A stretch of 64,000 bases of DNA from Kitasatospora cineracea. Lineage in GTDB: Bacteria; Actinomycetota; Actinomycetes; Streptomycetales; Streptomycetaceae. The notes beneath the pieces were generated by a model. That model was not told where the DNA came from, made no database searches, and saw only the letters and a program-made list of their open reading frames with translations. The position numbers and the translations under genes were made by a program. Positions 47,437-56,325 of this stretch are shown one piece after another. The DNA lies in the NCBI RefSeq assembly GCF_003751605.1, contig NZ_RJVJ01000001.1, positions 2,480,001 to 2,544,000 of the forward strand, given 5' to 3'. Numbering within the stretch: position 1 is the first letter of the stretch; every line of letters starts with the position of its first letter.

Positions 47437-48681
47437 ATGGCCGACCCGACCCCACGCCAGCCGGCCGAACCGGCGCCCACCGAAGCCGCCGCGCCCACCG
47501 ATGCCGCCGCACCCAGCGAAGCCGCACCCACCGAAGCCGCACCCACCACCGCCGAGCCGGCCGCCGCCGCCGGGCCCGCCGAGGCCGGCCCGCTGGCCGG
47601 CTGGACCATCGGCATCACCGCCGCCCGCCGCGCCGACGAACTCGCCGCCCTGCTGCAGCGCCGCGGCGCGGACGTGCTGCGCGCCCCCGCCCTGCGGATC
47701 GTCCCGCTCGCCGACGACGGCGAGCTTCACACCGCCACCCGCGCCCTGATCGCCGACCCGCCCGACCTGGCCGTCGCCACCACGGGCATCGGCTTCCGCG
47801 GCTGGCTGGAGGCCGCCGACGGCTGGGACCTCGGCGATGACCTGCGCGCCGCCCTCGGCCGCGCCGCCGTGCTGGCCCGCGGCCCCAAGGCCAAGGGCGC
47901 GATCCGCGCCGCCGGGCTGCGCGAGTCCTTCTCCGCCGCCACCGAGTCCTCCGCCGAGGTTCTCTCCCACCTGCTCGACCAGGGCGTCGACGGCCGCCGG
48001 ATCGCCGTCCAGCTGCACGGCGCCCCGCTGCCCGGCTTCGTCGAGTCGCTGCGCGCCGCCGGCGCCGACGTGGTCGAGGTGCCGGTCTACCGCTGGCTGC
48101 CGCCCGCCGACCCCGGCCCGCTCGACCGCCTCCTCGACGCGGCCTGCACCGGCGCGGTCGACGCCGTCACCTTCACCTCCGCGCCCGCCGCGATCAGCCT
48201 GCTGGAGCGGGCCGCCGAGCGCGGCCGCACCGAGGAACTGCTGCACGCCCTGCGCCGCGACGTCCTGGCGGTCTGCGTCGGCCCGGTCACCGCCGCGCCC
48301 CTGGACGCACTGGACGTCCCCACCGTCTGGCCCGAGCGGATGCGGCTGGGCGCGATGGTGCAGACCCTCACCGCCGCCCTCCCGGCCCGCTCCCACCCGC
48401 TCCCGGTGGCCGGCCACACCCTGGAACTGCGCGGCCGGGCCGCCCTGGTCGACGGCCTGCTGCGCCCCGTCCCGCCGGCCGGCATGGCCCTGCTGCGCAC
48501 CCTGGCCCACCGCCCCGGCTGGGTCGTCCCGCGCGCCGACCTGCTCCGCGCGCTGCCCGGCAGCGGCGACGACGAGCACGCCGTGGAGTCCGCGATGGCC
48601 CGGCTGCGCCAGTCGCTCGGCGCCCCCGGCCTGATCACCACCGTGGTCAAGCGCGGCTACCGGCTCTCGCTCGACCACTGA
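47437..48681 (+). CDS. nnaR: Uroporphyrinogen-III synthase-like transcriptional regulator NnaR
   Basis: A 414-residue fusion. Residues 1-48 are a Pro/Thr/Ala/Glu repeat. A HemD-like uroporphyrinogen-III synthase domain spans about 50-315 (GWTIGITAARRADELAALLQRRGADV, then DAVTFTSAPAAISLLE). A C-terminal OmpR-type winged helix lies at about 325-412, ending LITTVVKRGYRLSLD. This architecture is that of NnaR of S. coelicolor, a nitrate/nitrite assimilation regulator that assists GlnR (established for SCO2958). Location directly after narK supports it. Whether the HemD part is catalytic or a ligand sensor is open. The ATG at 47437 is the start. The 3' end runs into a short tandem repeat. Confidence 0.9.
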   Translation: MADPTPRQPAEPAPTEAAAPTDAAAPSEAAPTEAAPTTAEPAAAAGPAEAGPLAGWTIGITAARRADELAALLQRRGADVLRAPALRIVPLADDGELHTATRALIADPPDLAVATTGIGFRGWLEAADGWDLGDDLRAALGRAAVLARGPKAKGAIRAAGLRESFSAATESSAEVLSHLLDQGVDGRRIAVQLHGAPLPGFVESLRAAGADVVEVPVYRWLPPADPGPLDRLLDAACTGAVDAVTFTSAPAAISLLERAAERGRTEELLHALRRDVLAVCVGPVTAAPLDALDVPTVWPERMRLGAMVQTLTAALPARSHPLPVAGHTLELRGRAALVDGLLRPVPPAGMALLRTLAHRPGWVVPRADLLRALPGSGDDEHAVESAMARLRQSLGAPGLITTVVKRGYRLSLDH

Positions 48682-48744
48682 GCCGGGGCCACTGAGCCGG
48701 GGCCACTGGGCGGGATCACTGGGCCGGGATCACTGGGCGGGGCC
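48676..48744. repeat. Tandem repeat of 13-14 bp across the nnaR stop codon
   Basis: Five copies of CACTGRGCSGGG(G/A)(C/T) start at 48676, 48690, 48704, 48717 and 48731. The first contains the last His codon and the TGA of nnaR. It looks like slippage duplication outward from the stop codon. Confidence 0.75.
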
Positions 48745-48807
48745 GCCGGGCGGGGGTCCAGGCGTTCGGCGGGACCCCCGCCCACCGGAGAGGAGGCCGG
48801 TTCCCTG

Positions 48808-48813
48808 TAAGAT
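48808..48813 (+). promoter_or_regulatory. -10 box of the helD-like gene
   Basis: TAAGAT, about 40 nt before the proposed TTG start. No clear -35 and no 19-bp rifamycin-associated element were seen upstream. Confidence 0.4.
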
Positions 48814-48852
48814 CTTCCGTCCGCCTTTTTCTCCGCACCTTTGGGGGGCTCC

Positions 48853-51153
48853 TTGGGCGCGCACGGCTCCGCCGAGCACCGATCAGACACCGTCCGCGAC
48901 CGCGAGATCGCGGGGGAGCAACGGCATCTCGACACCGTCTACCGGCGGTTGGAGGAGAAGCTGGCCGAGGCGGAGTACATCCTGGAGGACGCCGCCAAAC
49001 GGGTGCAGGTCGGTACCCCCGGCGCGCTCGCCGAGCGAGACGCCCAGGTGTACCGGGCCGGTGCCCACCTGCAGCGGTTGAACAACGAGTTCGAGGACTT
49101 CCTGTTCGGCCGGATCGACCTCCAGCAGGCCGACGCGCCGGAGGAGCACGGGATCCCGTCCCAGACTCCGCTGGACCCGGCCGACCCGGCCGTCGCCGAG
49201 AGCCTGCACATCGGCCGGCTGGGCGTGCTGGACGCCGAGTTCGGCCCGCTGGTGATCGACTGGCGGGCCCCGGCCGCCGCGCCGTTCTACCGGGCGACGC
49301 CGCTGGAGCCGGGCCGGGTGATCCGGCGCCGGGTGATCCGGTCCAAGGGCCGGAAGGTGATCGGCGTCGAGGACGACCTGCTCCGTCCCGACCTGGCGCC
49401 GACCCTGGACGGCGAGGAGCTGGCCGTGGTCGGCGACGGCGCGCTGATGGCGACGCTGGGCCGGGCCCGCGGCCACTCGATGCGCGACATCGTCTCCTCC
49501 ATCCAGAAGGAGCAGGACGAGGTGATCCGGGCCGCCGCCGCGGGCGCCACCCTGGTCACCGGCGGCCCCGGCACCGGCAAGACCGCGGTGGCCCTGCACC
49601 GGGCCGCGTTCCTGCTCTACCAGGACCGCCGCCGGTACGCGGGCGGCATCCTGGTGGTCAGCCCGACCGCGCTGCTGGTCTCGTACACCGAGGGCGTGCT
49701 GCCCTCGCTGGGCGAGGAGGGCCAGGTGGCGATCCGCGCGGTCGGCAGCCTGGTGGACGGGATCGAGGCGTCCCGCTACGACAGCCCGGAGGTGTCCCGG
49801 ATCAAGGGCTCGGCGCGGATGGTGCAGCTGCTGCGCCGGGCCGCCCGGGCGGCCCTGGAGCTGGGCGCGCCGACCGAGCTGAAGGTGTTCGCCCGCGGCC
49901 GGGCGCTGCGGCTGGACGCGGGCCGGCTGAAGGCGGTGCGCGGCAACGTGGTGGGCGGCGGCGGCACGCCGCTGAACCTGCTGCGCCCGCGGGCCCGCCG
50001 CCTGCTGCTGGACGCGCTCTGGTCGGAGGCGGTCCGCGACCTGCCGAAGCCCACCAGCCACGCGGAGCGCGAGCAGCGCCAGGAGGAGCGCGAGTCCTTC
50101 GACGAGTACGTGTCCGACGAGGCCCCGTTCCTGGCCTTCCTGGACGCCTGGTGGCCCGCCGTCACCCCGCGCCGGGTGCTGGCCACCCTCAGGCAGCACC
50201 GGCACACCAACCGGATCGCCCGCCGCGCGGTCACCCCGGAGGAGTCCCGGCTGCTCGCCGCGTCCTGGCGACACCTGGACGAGCGCGGCGCGGGCGACCT
50301 GTCCGCCCACGACGTGGCGCTGGTGGACGAGCTGCAGGTGCTGCTCGGCGAGCCGGCCCGCCCGAAGGTGCGCGAGGTGGACGCGGTCGACATGCTGACC
50401 GGCCTGGACGAGGTCACCACGTACGGCGAGCGGATGTACCGCCAGCGCGAGCGCGAGCGGGTCCCGGAGGAGCGGCGCGAGTACGCGCACGTGATCGTCG
50501 ACGAGGCGCAGGACCTCACGCCGATGCAGTGGCGGATGATCGGCCGCCGCTCCCGGATGGCGACCTGGACGATCGTCGGCGACCCGGCGCAGTCCTCCTG
50601 GCCGTTCCCGCAGGAGGCGCAGGCGGCGATGGACGAGGTGCTGGCGGGCAAGCCGCGCCGCCGGCACACGCTGACCGTGAACTACCGCAACCCGGCGGAG
50701 ATCGCCGAGGTGGCGGCGAAGGTGCTGGAGCTGGCCGCCCCGGGCACCCCGTCGCCGACCGCGGTGCGGGCCACCGGCGCGCACCCGCGGTTCGCGGCGG
50801 TCCGCGAGCCGGACCCGGCGGCGTTCGGCGCGGCCGCCCGGGCCGAGCTGGAGCGCCTGCTGGGCGAGGTGGACGGCACGGTGGCGGTGGTGGTCCCGAT
50901 GGACCGCCGGGCCGAGGCGGCCGGCTGGACCGCCGGCCTGGGCGAGCGGGTGGTGGCGCTGGGCAGCCTGGAGGCCAAGGGCCTGGAGTACGACGCCACG
51001 GTGGTGGCCGACCCGACCGGCATCGCGGGCGAGTCGGAGGCGGGCCTGCGGGTGCTGTACGTGGCGCTGACCCGGGCCACCCAGCGCCTGACGGTGCTCT
51101 CCGGCCCGGACGACCTGCCGGACGCCGCGGGCGTCCCGGCGCTGCTGAAGTAG
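48853..51153 (+). CDS. HelD-like superfamily 1 helicase/RNA polymerase-recycling ATPase
   Basis: A 766-residue UvrD/HelD-type ATPase. The N-terminal coiled coil (RDREIAGEQRHLDTVYRRLEEK cut at REIAGEQ...RRLEEK, about 15-50) is the feature HelD uses to enter the RNA polymerase secondary channel. Helicase motifs are GGPGTGKTAVAL (Walker A, about 225), VIVDEAQDLTPMQ (motif II), WTIVGDPAQSSW (III), VNYRNPAEIAE (IV) and VLYVALTRATQRL (VI). HelD family members free stalled RNA polymerase; some Streptomyces forms confer rifamycin tolerance. TTG at 48853 follows GGGGGG by 5 nt; TTG 48841 is an alternative. A strong hairpin follows. Confidence 0.87.
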   Translation: MGAHGSAEHRSDTVRDREIAGEQRHLDTVYRRLEEKLAEAEYILEDAAKRVQVGTPGALAERDAQVYRAGAHLQRLNNEFEDFLFGRIDLQQADAPEEHGIPSQTPLDPADPAVAESLHIGRLGVLDAEFGPLVIDWRAPAAAPFYRATPLEPGRVIRRRVIRSKGRKVIGVEDDLLRPDLAPTLDGEELAVVGDGALMATLGRARGHSMRDIVSSIQKEQDEVIRAAAAGATLVTGGPGTGKTAVALHRAAFLLYQDRRRYAGGILVVSPTALLVSYTEGVLPSLGEEGQVAIRAVGSLVDGIEASRYDSPEVSRIKGSARMVQLLRRAARAALELGAPTELKVFARGRALRLDAGRLKAVRGNVVGGGGTPLNLLRPRARRLLLDALWSEAVRDLPKPTSHAEREQRQEERESFDEYVSDEAPFLAFLDAWWPAVTPRRVLATLRQHRHTNRIARRAVTPEESRLLAASWRHLDERGAGDLSAHDVALVDELQVLLGEPARPKVREVDAVDMLTGLDEVTTYGERMYRQRERERVPEERREYAHVIVDEAQDLTPMQWRMIGRRSRMATWTIVGDPAQSSWPFPQEAQAAMDEVLAGKPRRRHTLTVNYRNPAEIAEVAAKVLELAAPGTPSPTAVRATGAHPRFAAVREPDPAAFGAAARAELERLLGEVDGTVAVVVPMDRRAEAAGWTAGLGERVVALGSLEAKGLEYDATVVADPTGIAGESEAGLRVLYVALTRATQRLTVLSGPDDLPDAAGVPALLK

Positions 51154-51164
51154 CCGGAGCAGCA

Positions 51165-51198
51165 CGAAGGCCCCCCACCCGGAGGTGGGGGGCCTTCG
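51165..51198 (+). terminator. Terminator of the helD-like gene
   Basis: A 15-bp perfect stem (51165-51179 with 51184-51198) with loop CGGA, 12 nt after the stop. Confidence 0.85.
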
Positions 51199-51478
51199 CC
51201 ACGTTGAACACCGACCCGCCATGCTCGCCTCGCGGCAAGTGGTCCCTCGAAGGGACGAAGGTTGGGCCCGGGGGCTTGGATCGAGCCGGTGCCGTTCCAA
51301 TGTAACGCATCCGCGCCGACGGGCAAGGAGGTGCTGCTCCGGACCGGGCGCTTTGTGGGGTCCGCACACTCAATGCACGTTATTTCTGGCAAGCCCTTGG
51401 TCGGTGCGACCATCGAGGTCTAGCATGCCGAGCGGCATGGAACTTCAACAGTTTGTTGATTCAGGAAGAAGGACGTCG

Positions 51479-52954
51479 ATGGCGACGGTGCCCAGTGTCT
51501 CGAACTCGATCACGGTCCGGTTGGAGGTCCCGGCCACCGGCAACGCGGTGAGCTCGATCACCACCGCGGTGGAGTCCTCCGGCGGTTCGGTCACCGGTCT
51601 CGACGTCACGGCCTCCGGCCTGGAGGCGCTGCGCATCGACGTCACCGTGGCGGCGTCCTCGGTGGCGCACGGCCAGGAGATCGTCGAGAAGCTCCGCACC
51701 ATCGACGGCGTGAGCATCGGCAAGGTCTCCGACCGCACCTTCCTGATGCACCTCGGCGGCAAGATCGAGATGTCCTCGAAGCTGCCGATCCGCAACCGCG
51801 ACGACCTGAGCATGATCTACACCCCCGGCGTGGCCCGGGTCTGCATGGCGATCGCCGAGAACCCGGAGGACGCCCGCCGGCTGACCATCAAGCGCAACAG
51901 CGTCGCCGTGGTCACCGACGGCTCCGCGGTGCTGGGCCTGGGCAACATCGGCCCGAAGGCCGCGCTGCCGGTGATGGAGGGCAAGGCGGCGCTGTTCAAG
52001 CGGTTCGCGGGCATCGACGCCTGGCCGCTGTGCCTGGACACCCAGGACGCCGACGAGATCGTGGCGATCGTCAAGGCGATCGCGCCGGGCTTCGCGGGCA
52101 TCAACCTGGAGGACATCTCGGCGCCGCGCTGCTTCGAGATCGAGGCCCGGCTGCGCGAGGCGCTGGACATCCCGGTCTTCCACGACGACCAGCACGGCAC
52201 CGCGATCGTGGTGCTGGCCGCGCTGACCAACGCGCTCAAGGTGGTCGGCAAGGAGATCGGCGAGATCCGGGTCGTGATGAGCGGCGCCGGCGCCGCGGGC
52301 ACCGCGATCCTCAAGCTGCTGATGGCCGCGGGCGTCGCGCACGCCACCGTGGCGGACGTCCGGGGCGTGGTCCACCAGGGCCGCGACGACCTGAACGACA
52401 GCCTGCGCTGGATCGCCGAGAACACCAACCGCTCCGGCCGCACCGGCACCCTCAAGGAGGCGGTGGCCGACGCCGACGTGTTCATCGGCGTCTCCGCCCC
52501 GAACGTGCTGGACGGCGACGACCTGGCCACCATGGCCAAGGACGCGATCGTCTTCGCGCTGGCCAACCCCGACCCGGAGGTCGACCCGGCGGTGGCCCGG
52601 CAGACCGCCGCGGTGGTCGCCACCGGCCGCAGCGACTTCCCCAACCAGATCAACAACGTGCTGGTCTTCCCGGGCGTCTTCCGCGGCCTGCTGGACGCGC
52701 AGAGCGCCAGCGTGGACACCGAGATGATGCTGGCCGCCGCCCGGGCGCTGGCCACCACCGTCACCGACGACGAGCTGAACCCGAACTACATCATCCCCAG
52801 CGTCTTCCACCCGGGCGTGGCCAAGACCGTCGCGGCCGCCGTCCGGGACGCCGCGCTGGCGGCCCGCGGCGACGCCGAGGCGGCCCCGGAGCGGCCCACC
52901 GCGGGCATCGTCGGGACGCTCGACACCGGTGCTTTCCCGGCCGTTCAGCTCTGA
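51479..52954 (+). CDS. NAD-dependent malic enzyme with N-terminal ACT domain
   Basis: A 491-residue enzyme that converts malate to pyruvate and carbon dioxide with NAD reduction. An ACT-like regulatory domain occupies about 1-85 (SITVRLEVPATGNAVSSI, DVTVAASSVAHGQEIV). The malic core has YTPGVARVCMAI, the catalytic Lys region NIGPKAALPVMEGKA, metal ligands in NLEDISAPRCFEIE and HDDQHGTA, and the Rossmann motif MSGAGAAGTAIL. The ATG at 51479 follows GAAGGA. In-frame ATGs at 51425 and 51437 are alternatives. The 5' region (51199-51478) is less GC-rich and probably holds the promoter, but no clear pair was found. A hairpin terminator follows. Confidence 0.93.
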   Translation: MATVPSVSNSITVRLEVPATGNAVSSITTAVESSGGSVTGLDVTASGLEALRIDVTVAASSVAHGQEIVEKLRTIDGVSIGKVSDRTFLMHLGGKIEMSSKLPIRNRDDLSMIYTPGVARVCMAIAENPEDARRLTIKRNSVAVVTDGSAVLGLGNIGPKAALPVMEGKAALFKRFAGIDAWPLCLDTQDADEIVAIVKAIAPGFAGINLEDISAPRCFEIEARLREALDIPVFHDDQHGTAIVVLAALTNALKVVGKEIGEIRVVMSGAGAAGTAILKLLMAAGVAHATVADVRGVVHQGRDDLNDSLRWIAENTNRSGRTGTLKEAVADADVFIGVSAPNVLDGDDLATMAKDAIVFALANPDPEVDPAVARQTAAVVATGRSDFPNQINNVLVFPGVFRGLLDAQSASVDTEMMLAAARALATTVTDDELNPNYIIPSVFHPGVAKTVAAAVRDAALAARGDAEAAPERPTAGIVGTLDTGAFPAVQL

Positions 52955-52966
52955 GCTCCGCCCCGT

Positions 52967-53017
52967 CCGGCGTCCCCGCGTCCGGCGGGGGCGCCGGAGC
53001 CCTTGCGACACAAGGGC
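52967..53017 (+). terminator. Two hairpins after the malic enzyme gene
   Basis: CCGGCGTCCCCGC pairs with GCGGGGGCGCCGG (52967-52997, one G-T pair), followed at once by GCCCTTG-CGACA-CAAGGGC (52999-53017). Confidence 0.65.
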
Positions 53018-53033
53018 AAGGGGCGTGTTTGGG

Positions 53034-53088
53034 CTTGTCGGTGCCAGGGCGTACGGTAGCCCTGCGACGGGGAGGCGTGTCCGACAAG
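53034..53088 (+). promoter_or_regulatory. Nested inverted repeats in the hupA upstream region
   Basis: CTTGTCGG (53034-53041) pairs with CCGACAAG (53081-53088). Inside lies AGGGC-N8-GCCCT (53046-53063). The region between malic enzyme and HU (52955-53383) is 429 bp with no credible gene; this is its main structure. A TTGTCG inside the outer arm could also be a -35. Confidence 0.35.
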
Positions 53089-53383
53089 TACGGTACGTCC
53101 CCAGTTGCGCCACGGCGTGTCGTCCCGGCCGCCGCCCGCCCCGGTCCCGCCGGAGCCGACGGAGCGTCACACCTCCGTCGGGTGGGCGCTGTTCGGGTCA
53201 ACCACGCCGGTTCCCGATTGGCTTTCTCAGTGCCGGTCGGGGCAGGATTCGTACCCAGGCGGGCAGTTTGCGGCGCTTCGCGGTGCGAGCCCGGCCCCTG
53301 ACCACCCCTCGCCTGAACGAACACCGTCGCGCGGACCGGCCATGCCTCCGCGCACGGCAGAGCAACAGACCACAGGAGTACAC

Positions 53384-53665
53384 ATGAACCGCAGTGAGCT
53401 GGTGGCCGCGCTGGCCGAGCGCGCCGAGGTGACCCGCAAGGACGCCGACGCCGTGCTGGCCGCCTTCGCCGAGATCACCGGCGAGGTCGTCGCCAAGGGC
53501 GACGAGAAGGTCACCATCCCCGGTTTCCTGACCTTCGAGCGCACCCTGCGCGCCGCCCGCACCGCCCGCAACCCGCAGACCGGCGAGCCGATCCAGATCG
53601 CCGAGGGCTACAGCGTCAAGGTGAGCGCCGGCTCGAAGCTGAAGGAAGCCGCGAAGGGCAAGTGA
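53384..53665 (+). CDS. hupA: HU-family DNA-binding protein
   Basis: A 93-residue nucleoid protein of standard HU length. It starts MNRSELVAALAERAEVTRKDADAVL. The DNA-binding arm has GFLTFERTLRAARTARNPQTGEPIQI, with the intercalating Pro in RNPQTG. There is no Lys/Ala-rich C-terminal tail, so it is the short HU (HupA type), not the HupS/Hlp type. The ATG at 53384 follows AGGAG by 6 nt. It is a single gene ending at a bidirectional terminator. Confidence 0.96.
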   Translation: MNRSELVAALAERAEVTRKDADAVLAAFAEITGEVVAKGDEKVTIPGFLTFERTLRAARTARNPQTGEPIQIAEGYSVKVSAGSKLKEAAKGK

Positions 53666-53684
53666 CCCCCCGCAGCTGAACGCA

Positions 53685-53722
53685 CCGGTGGCCCGGACCC
53701 CCTCGGGGGTCCGGGCCACCGG
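53685..53722. terminator. Bidirectional terminator between hupA and murA
   Basis: An 18-bp perfect inverted repeat (53685-53702 with 53705-53722) between convergent genes. Confidence 0.85.
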
Positions 53723-53740
53723 CTTCTCCGCGCGCCGCGC

Positions 53741-55096
53741 TCAGGCGGTCAGCAGGACCTCGGACACCTCGGAGCCCGAGGGCAGCTCGATGTGCGCGCC
53801 CAGGTCGCGCAGCTTGTCCATGAAGTTCTCGTAGCCGCGGTTGATCAGGTCGATGCCGTGCACCGTGGAGGTGCCCTCGGCGGCCAGCGCCGCGATCAGG
53901 TACGAGAAGCCGCCGCGCAGGTCGGGGATGACCAGCTCGCCGCCCATCAGCTTGGACGGGCCGGAGACCACCGCGGAGTGCTTGAAGTTGCGCGCCCCGA
54001 ACCGGCACGGGGTGCCGCCCAGGCACTCGCTGTACAGCTGGATGTGCGCGCCCATCTGGTTCAGCGCCCCGGTGAAGCCCAGCCGCGACTCGTACACCGT
54101 CTCGTGCACGATCGACAGGCCGGTGGCCTGGGTCAGCGCCACCACCAGCGGCTGCTGCCAGTCGGTCTGGAAGCCCGGGTGCACGTCGGTCTCCAGGGCG
54201 ATCGCCTTGAGCTCGCCGCCCGGGTGCCAGAACCGGATGCCCGCGTCGTCGATCTCGTAGGCGCCGCCGACCTTCCGGAAGGTGTTCAGGAAGGTCATCA
54301 TCGGGATCTGCTCGGCGCCCCGGACGTAGATGTCGCCCTTGGTGGCCAGCGCCGCGCACGCCCAGGAGGCCGCCTCCAGGCGGTCCGGCAGCGCCCGGTG
54401 GGTGTAGCCGTCGAGCTCGTCCACGCCGGTGACCAGGATGGTGCGGTCGGTGCCCAGCGAGATGATCGCGCCCATCTTCTGCAGCACGCAGATCAGGTCG
54501 ACGATCTCCGGCTCGATCGCGGCGTTGCGCAGCTCGGTGACGCCCTCGGCGAGCACCGCGGTCAGCAGCACCTGCTCGGTCGCGCCGACCGACGGGTAGG
54601 GCAGCTCGATCTTGGTGCCGCGCAGCCGCTGGGCGGCCACCAGGTAGGTGCCCTGCGGGTGCTTCTCGATGGTCGCGCCGAACTGGCGCAGCACCTCGAA
54701 GTGGAAGTCGACCGGCCGGCCGCCGATGTCGCAGCCGCCCAGGCCCGGGATGAACGCGTGCCCGAGCCGGTGCAGCAGCGGGCCGCAGAACAGGATCGGG
54801 ATCCGCGAGGAGCCGGCGTGCGCGTCGATGTCCGCGACGTTGGCGGACTCCACGTGCGACGGGTCGAGGATCAGCTCGCCGTCCTCGTCGCCGGTGCGGA
54901 CGGTGACCCCGTGCAGCTGCAGCAGGCCGCGGACGACCTTGACGTCCCGGATGTCCGGGACGTTGCGCAGTCTGCTGGGGCCCTGGCCGAGCAGCGCGGC
55001 GACCATGGCCTTGGGGACCAGGTTCTTGGCGCCGCGGATCTGGATCTCGCCTTCGAGCGGGTTTCCGCCGTGGACCAGCAGGACGTCGTCGGTCAT
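53741..55096 (-). CDS. murA: UDP-N-acetylglucosamine 1-carboxyvinyltransferase MurA
   Basis: A 451-residue enzyme for the first committed step of peptidoglycan synthesis (enolpyruvyl transfer from PEP to UDP-GlcNAc). The substrate-binding Lys-Asn pair is in RGAKNLVPKAM (residues 24-25). The catalytic and fosfomycin-target Cys is Cys122 in GLGGCDIGGRPVD. The Arg/Asp motif near the end (PDLRGGFSYLIAALAAEG) is intact. The ATG at 55096 is chosen; the frame stays open upstream to 55246 without homology. It is divergent from yqgE. With Cys present, the enzyme should be sensitive to fosfomycin unless a resistance gene exists elsewhere. Confidence 0.96.
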   Translation of the reverse strand: MTDDVLLVHGGNPLEGEIQIRGAKNLVPKAMVAALLGQGPSRLRNVPDIRDVKVVRGLLQLHGVTVRTGDEDGELILDPSHVESANVADIDAHAGSSRIPILFCGPLLHRLGHAFIPGLGGCDIGGRPVDFHFEVLRQFGATIEKHPQGTYLVAAQRLRGTKIELPYPSVGATEQVLLTAVLAEGVTELRNAAIEPEIVDLICVLQKMGAIISLGTDRTILVTGVDELDGYTHRALPDRLEAASWACAALATKGDIYVRGAEQIPMMTFLNTFRKVGGAYEIDDAGIRFWHPGGELKAIALETDVHPGFQTDWQQPLVVALTQATGLSIVHETVYESRLGFTGALNQMGAHIQLYSECLGGTPCRFGARNFKHSAVVSGPSKLMGGELVIPDLRGGFSYLIAALAAEGTSTVHGIDLINRGYENFMDKLRDLGAHIELPSGSEVSEVLLTA

Positions 55097-55332
55097 CGTT
55101 CTCGCAATCCGGGTGCGCAGGAGGTTTTCGGCTGCGGAGTTGGGGGAAGGGCCCTTCACCACCACTAGATGGTAGGGGGTGGGCGATTGGTTCCGGTGTG
55201 CCCTAATGGTGATCATGCTGTAGGAGGGGCTCCACGGCACCGCCACTGGGCCGGACGGGTGGCCCGTCGAGGGCCGGTCCGGAGGCCCCGCGGAGCGGGT
55301 CGCCGGGTGTCCGGGGACGGCCGGTCGGGGGC

Positions 55333-55917
55333 ATGATGTCAGACATGGAAGCGGCCCCCTCGCTCACCGGGCGACTGCTCGTGGCGACGCCCGTGCTGAC
55401 CGACCCGAACTTCGCCAGGTCGGTGGTCCTGCTGCTCGACCACGACGCCCAGGGGGCGCTCGGGGTGGTGCTCAACCGGCCCACCCCGGTGGACGTGGCC
55501 GCCGTGCTGGACGGCTGGGCGCCCCTGGCGGGCGACCCGGCGGTGCTCTTCCAGGGCGGCCCGGTGGCCCTGGACTCCGCACTGGCGGTGGCCGTCGTCC
55601 CCGGCGAGGAGCAGCACGGCGCCGACCCGCTCGGCTGGCGCCGGGTGCACGGCGCGATCGGCCTAGTCGACCTGGAGGCGCCGCCCGAGGTGCTGGCCGG
55701 GGTGCTCGGCGGGATGCGGGTGTTCGCCGGCTACTCGGGCTGGTCGCCCGGGCAGCTGGAGGAGGAGATCGCCGAGGGCGCCTGGCACCTGGTCGACTGC
55801 GAGGCGGGCGACGTCTCCTGCGCCGAGCCGGACCGGCTCTGGCGGGAGGTGCTGCGCCGCCAGCGCGGGCCGCTGGCGATGCTCGCCACCTACCCCGACG
55901 ACCCGCTGCTGAACTGA
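55333..55917 (+). CDS. YqgE/AlgH family protein (UPF0301)
   Basis: A 194-residue conserved protein of unknown molecular function. It starts MMSDMEAAPSLTGRLLVATPVLTDPNFARSV in part; family blocks are RSVVLLLDHDAQGALGVVLNRP, FQGGPVALDSAL and FAGYSGWSPGQLEEEI, with WHLVD. Starts at 55333, 55336 and 55345 are all in frame; GGGG lies just upstream of the first. The 236 bp between it and murA include short A/T-richer segments that should hold the divergent promoters, but no convincing pair was found. Confidence 0.93.
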   Translation: MMSDMEAAPSLTGRLLVATPVLTDPNFARSVVLLLDHDAQGALGVVLNRPTPVDVAAVLDGWAPLAGDPAVLFQGGPVALDSALAVAVVPGEEQHGADPLGWRRVHGAIGLVDLEAPPEVLAGVLGGMRVFAGYSGWSPGQLEEEIAEGAWHLVDCEAGDVSCAEPDRLWREVLRRQRGPLAMLATYPDDPLLN

Positions 55918-55962
55918 GCCCGGAGCCCGCGCACGTGGTGGCCCGGTTCCGGGCGGCCCCCA

Positions 55963-55968
55963 TAGACT
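55963..55968 (+). promoter_or_regulatory. -10 box for the DUF3039 gene
   Basis: TAGACT ends 8 nt before the ATG at 55977, with no ribosome binding site between; leaderless arrangement. Confidence 0.4.
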
Positions 55969-55976
55969 TGGCACCC

Positions 55977-56252
55977 ATGAGCACTCTTGAGCCCGAGCGC
56001 GGTCTCGGCACCGGCACCCTGGTCGAGCCCGTCCCGCAGACTTCGCACGGGGACGGCGACCACGAGCGCTTCGCCCACTACGTCCAGAAGGACAAGATCA
56101 TGGAGAGCGCGCTCTCCGGGTCCCCCGTGGTGGCGCTGTGCGGCAAGGTCTGGGTGCCCGGGCGCGACCCGAAGAAGTACCCGGTCTGTCCGATGTGCAA
56201 GGAGATCTTCGACGGGCTGAACAACCCCGGCGGGGACGACAAGAAGGACTGA
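55977..56252 (+). CDS. DUF3039 domain-containing protein
   Basis: A 91-residue actinobacterial protein of unknown function. Its signature is HYVQKDKIMESALSG, then VVALCGKVWVPGRDPKKYPVCPMC in part, with a CxxC pair (CPMC) and an isolated Cys (ALCGK) that could bind zinc. There is no membrane segment. It sits between yqgE and the hexosaminidase gene, 73 nt before the latter. Conserved position in streptomycetes suggests a housekeeping role. Confidence 0.9.
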   Translation: MSTLEPERGLGTGTLVEPVPQTSHGDGDHERFAHYVQKDKIMESALSGSPVVALCGKVWVPGRDPKKYPVCPMCKEIFDGLNNPGGDDKKD

Positions 56253-56325
56253 CCGCGGACGACCTGCGCAGATACCCCCCGACTGGTCTATGCCAATCGG
56301 GGTGGTCCGGGGCAGGATGAGGCCC

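Noticed and set aside
48682..48852. Rifamycin-associated element upstream of the helD-like gene
   Set aside because: No 19-bp inverted repeat of that kind was seen, so rifamycin control cannot be claimed.
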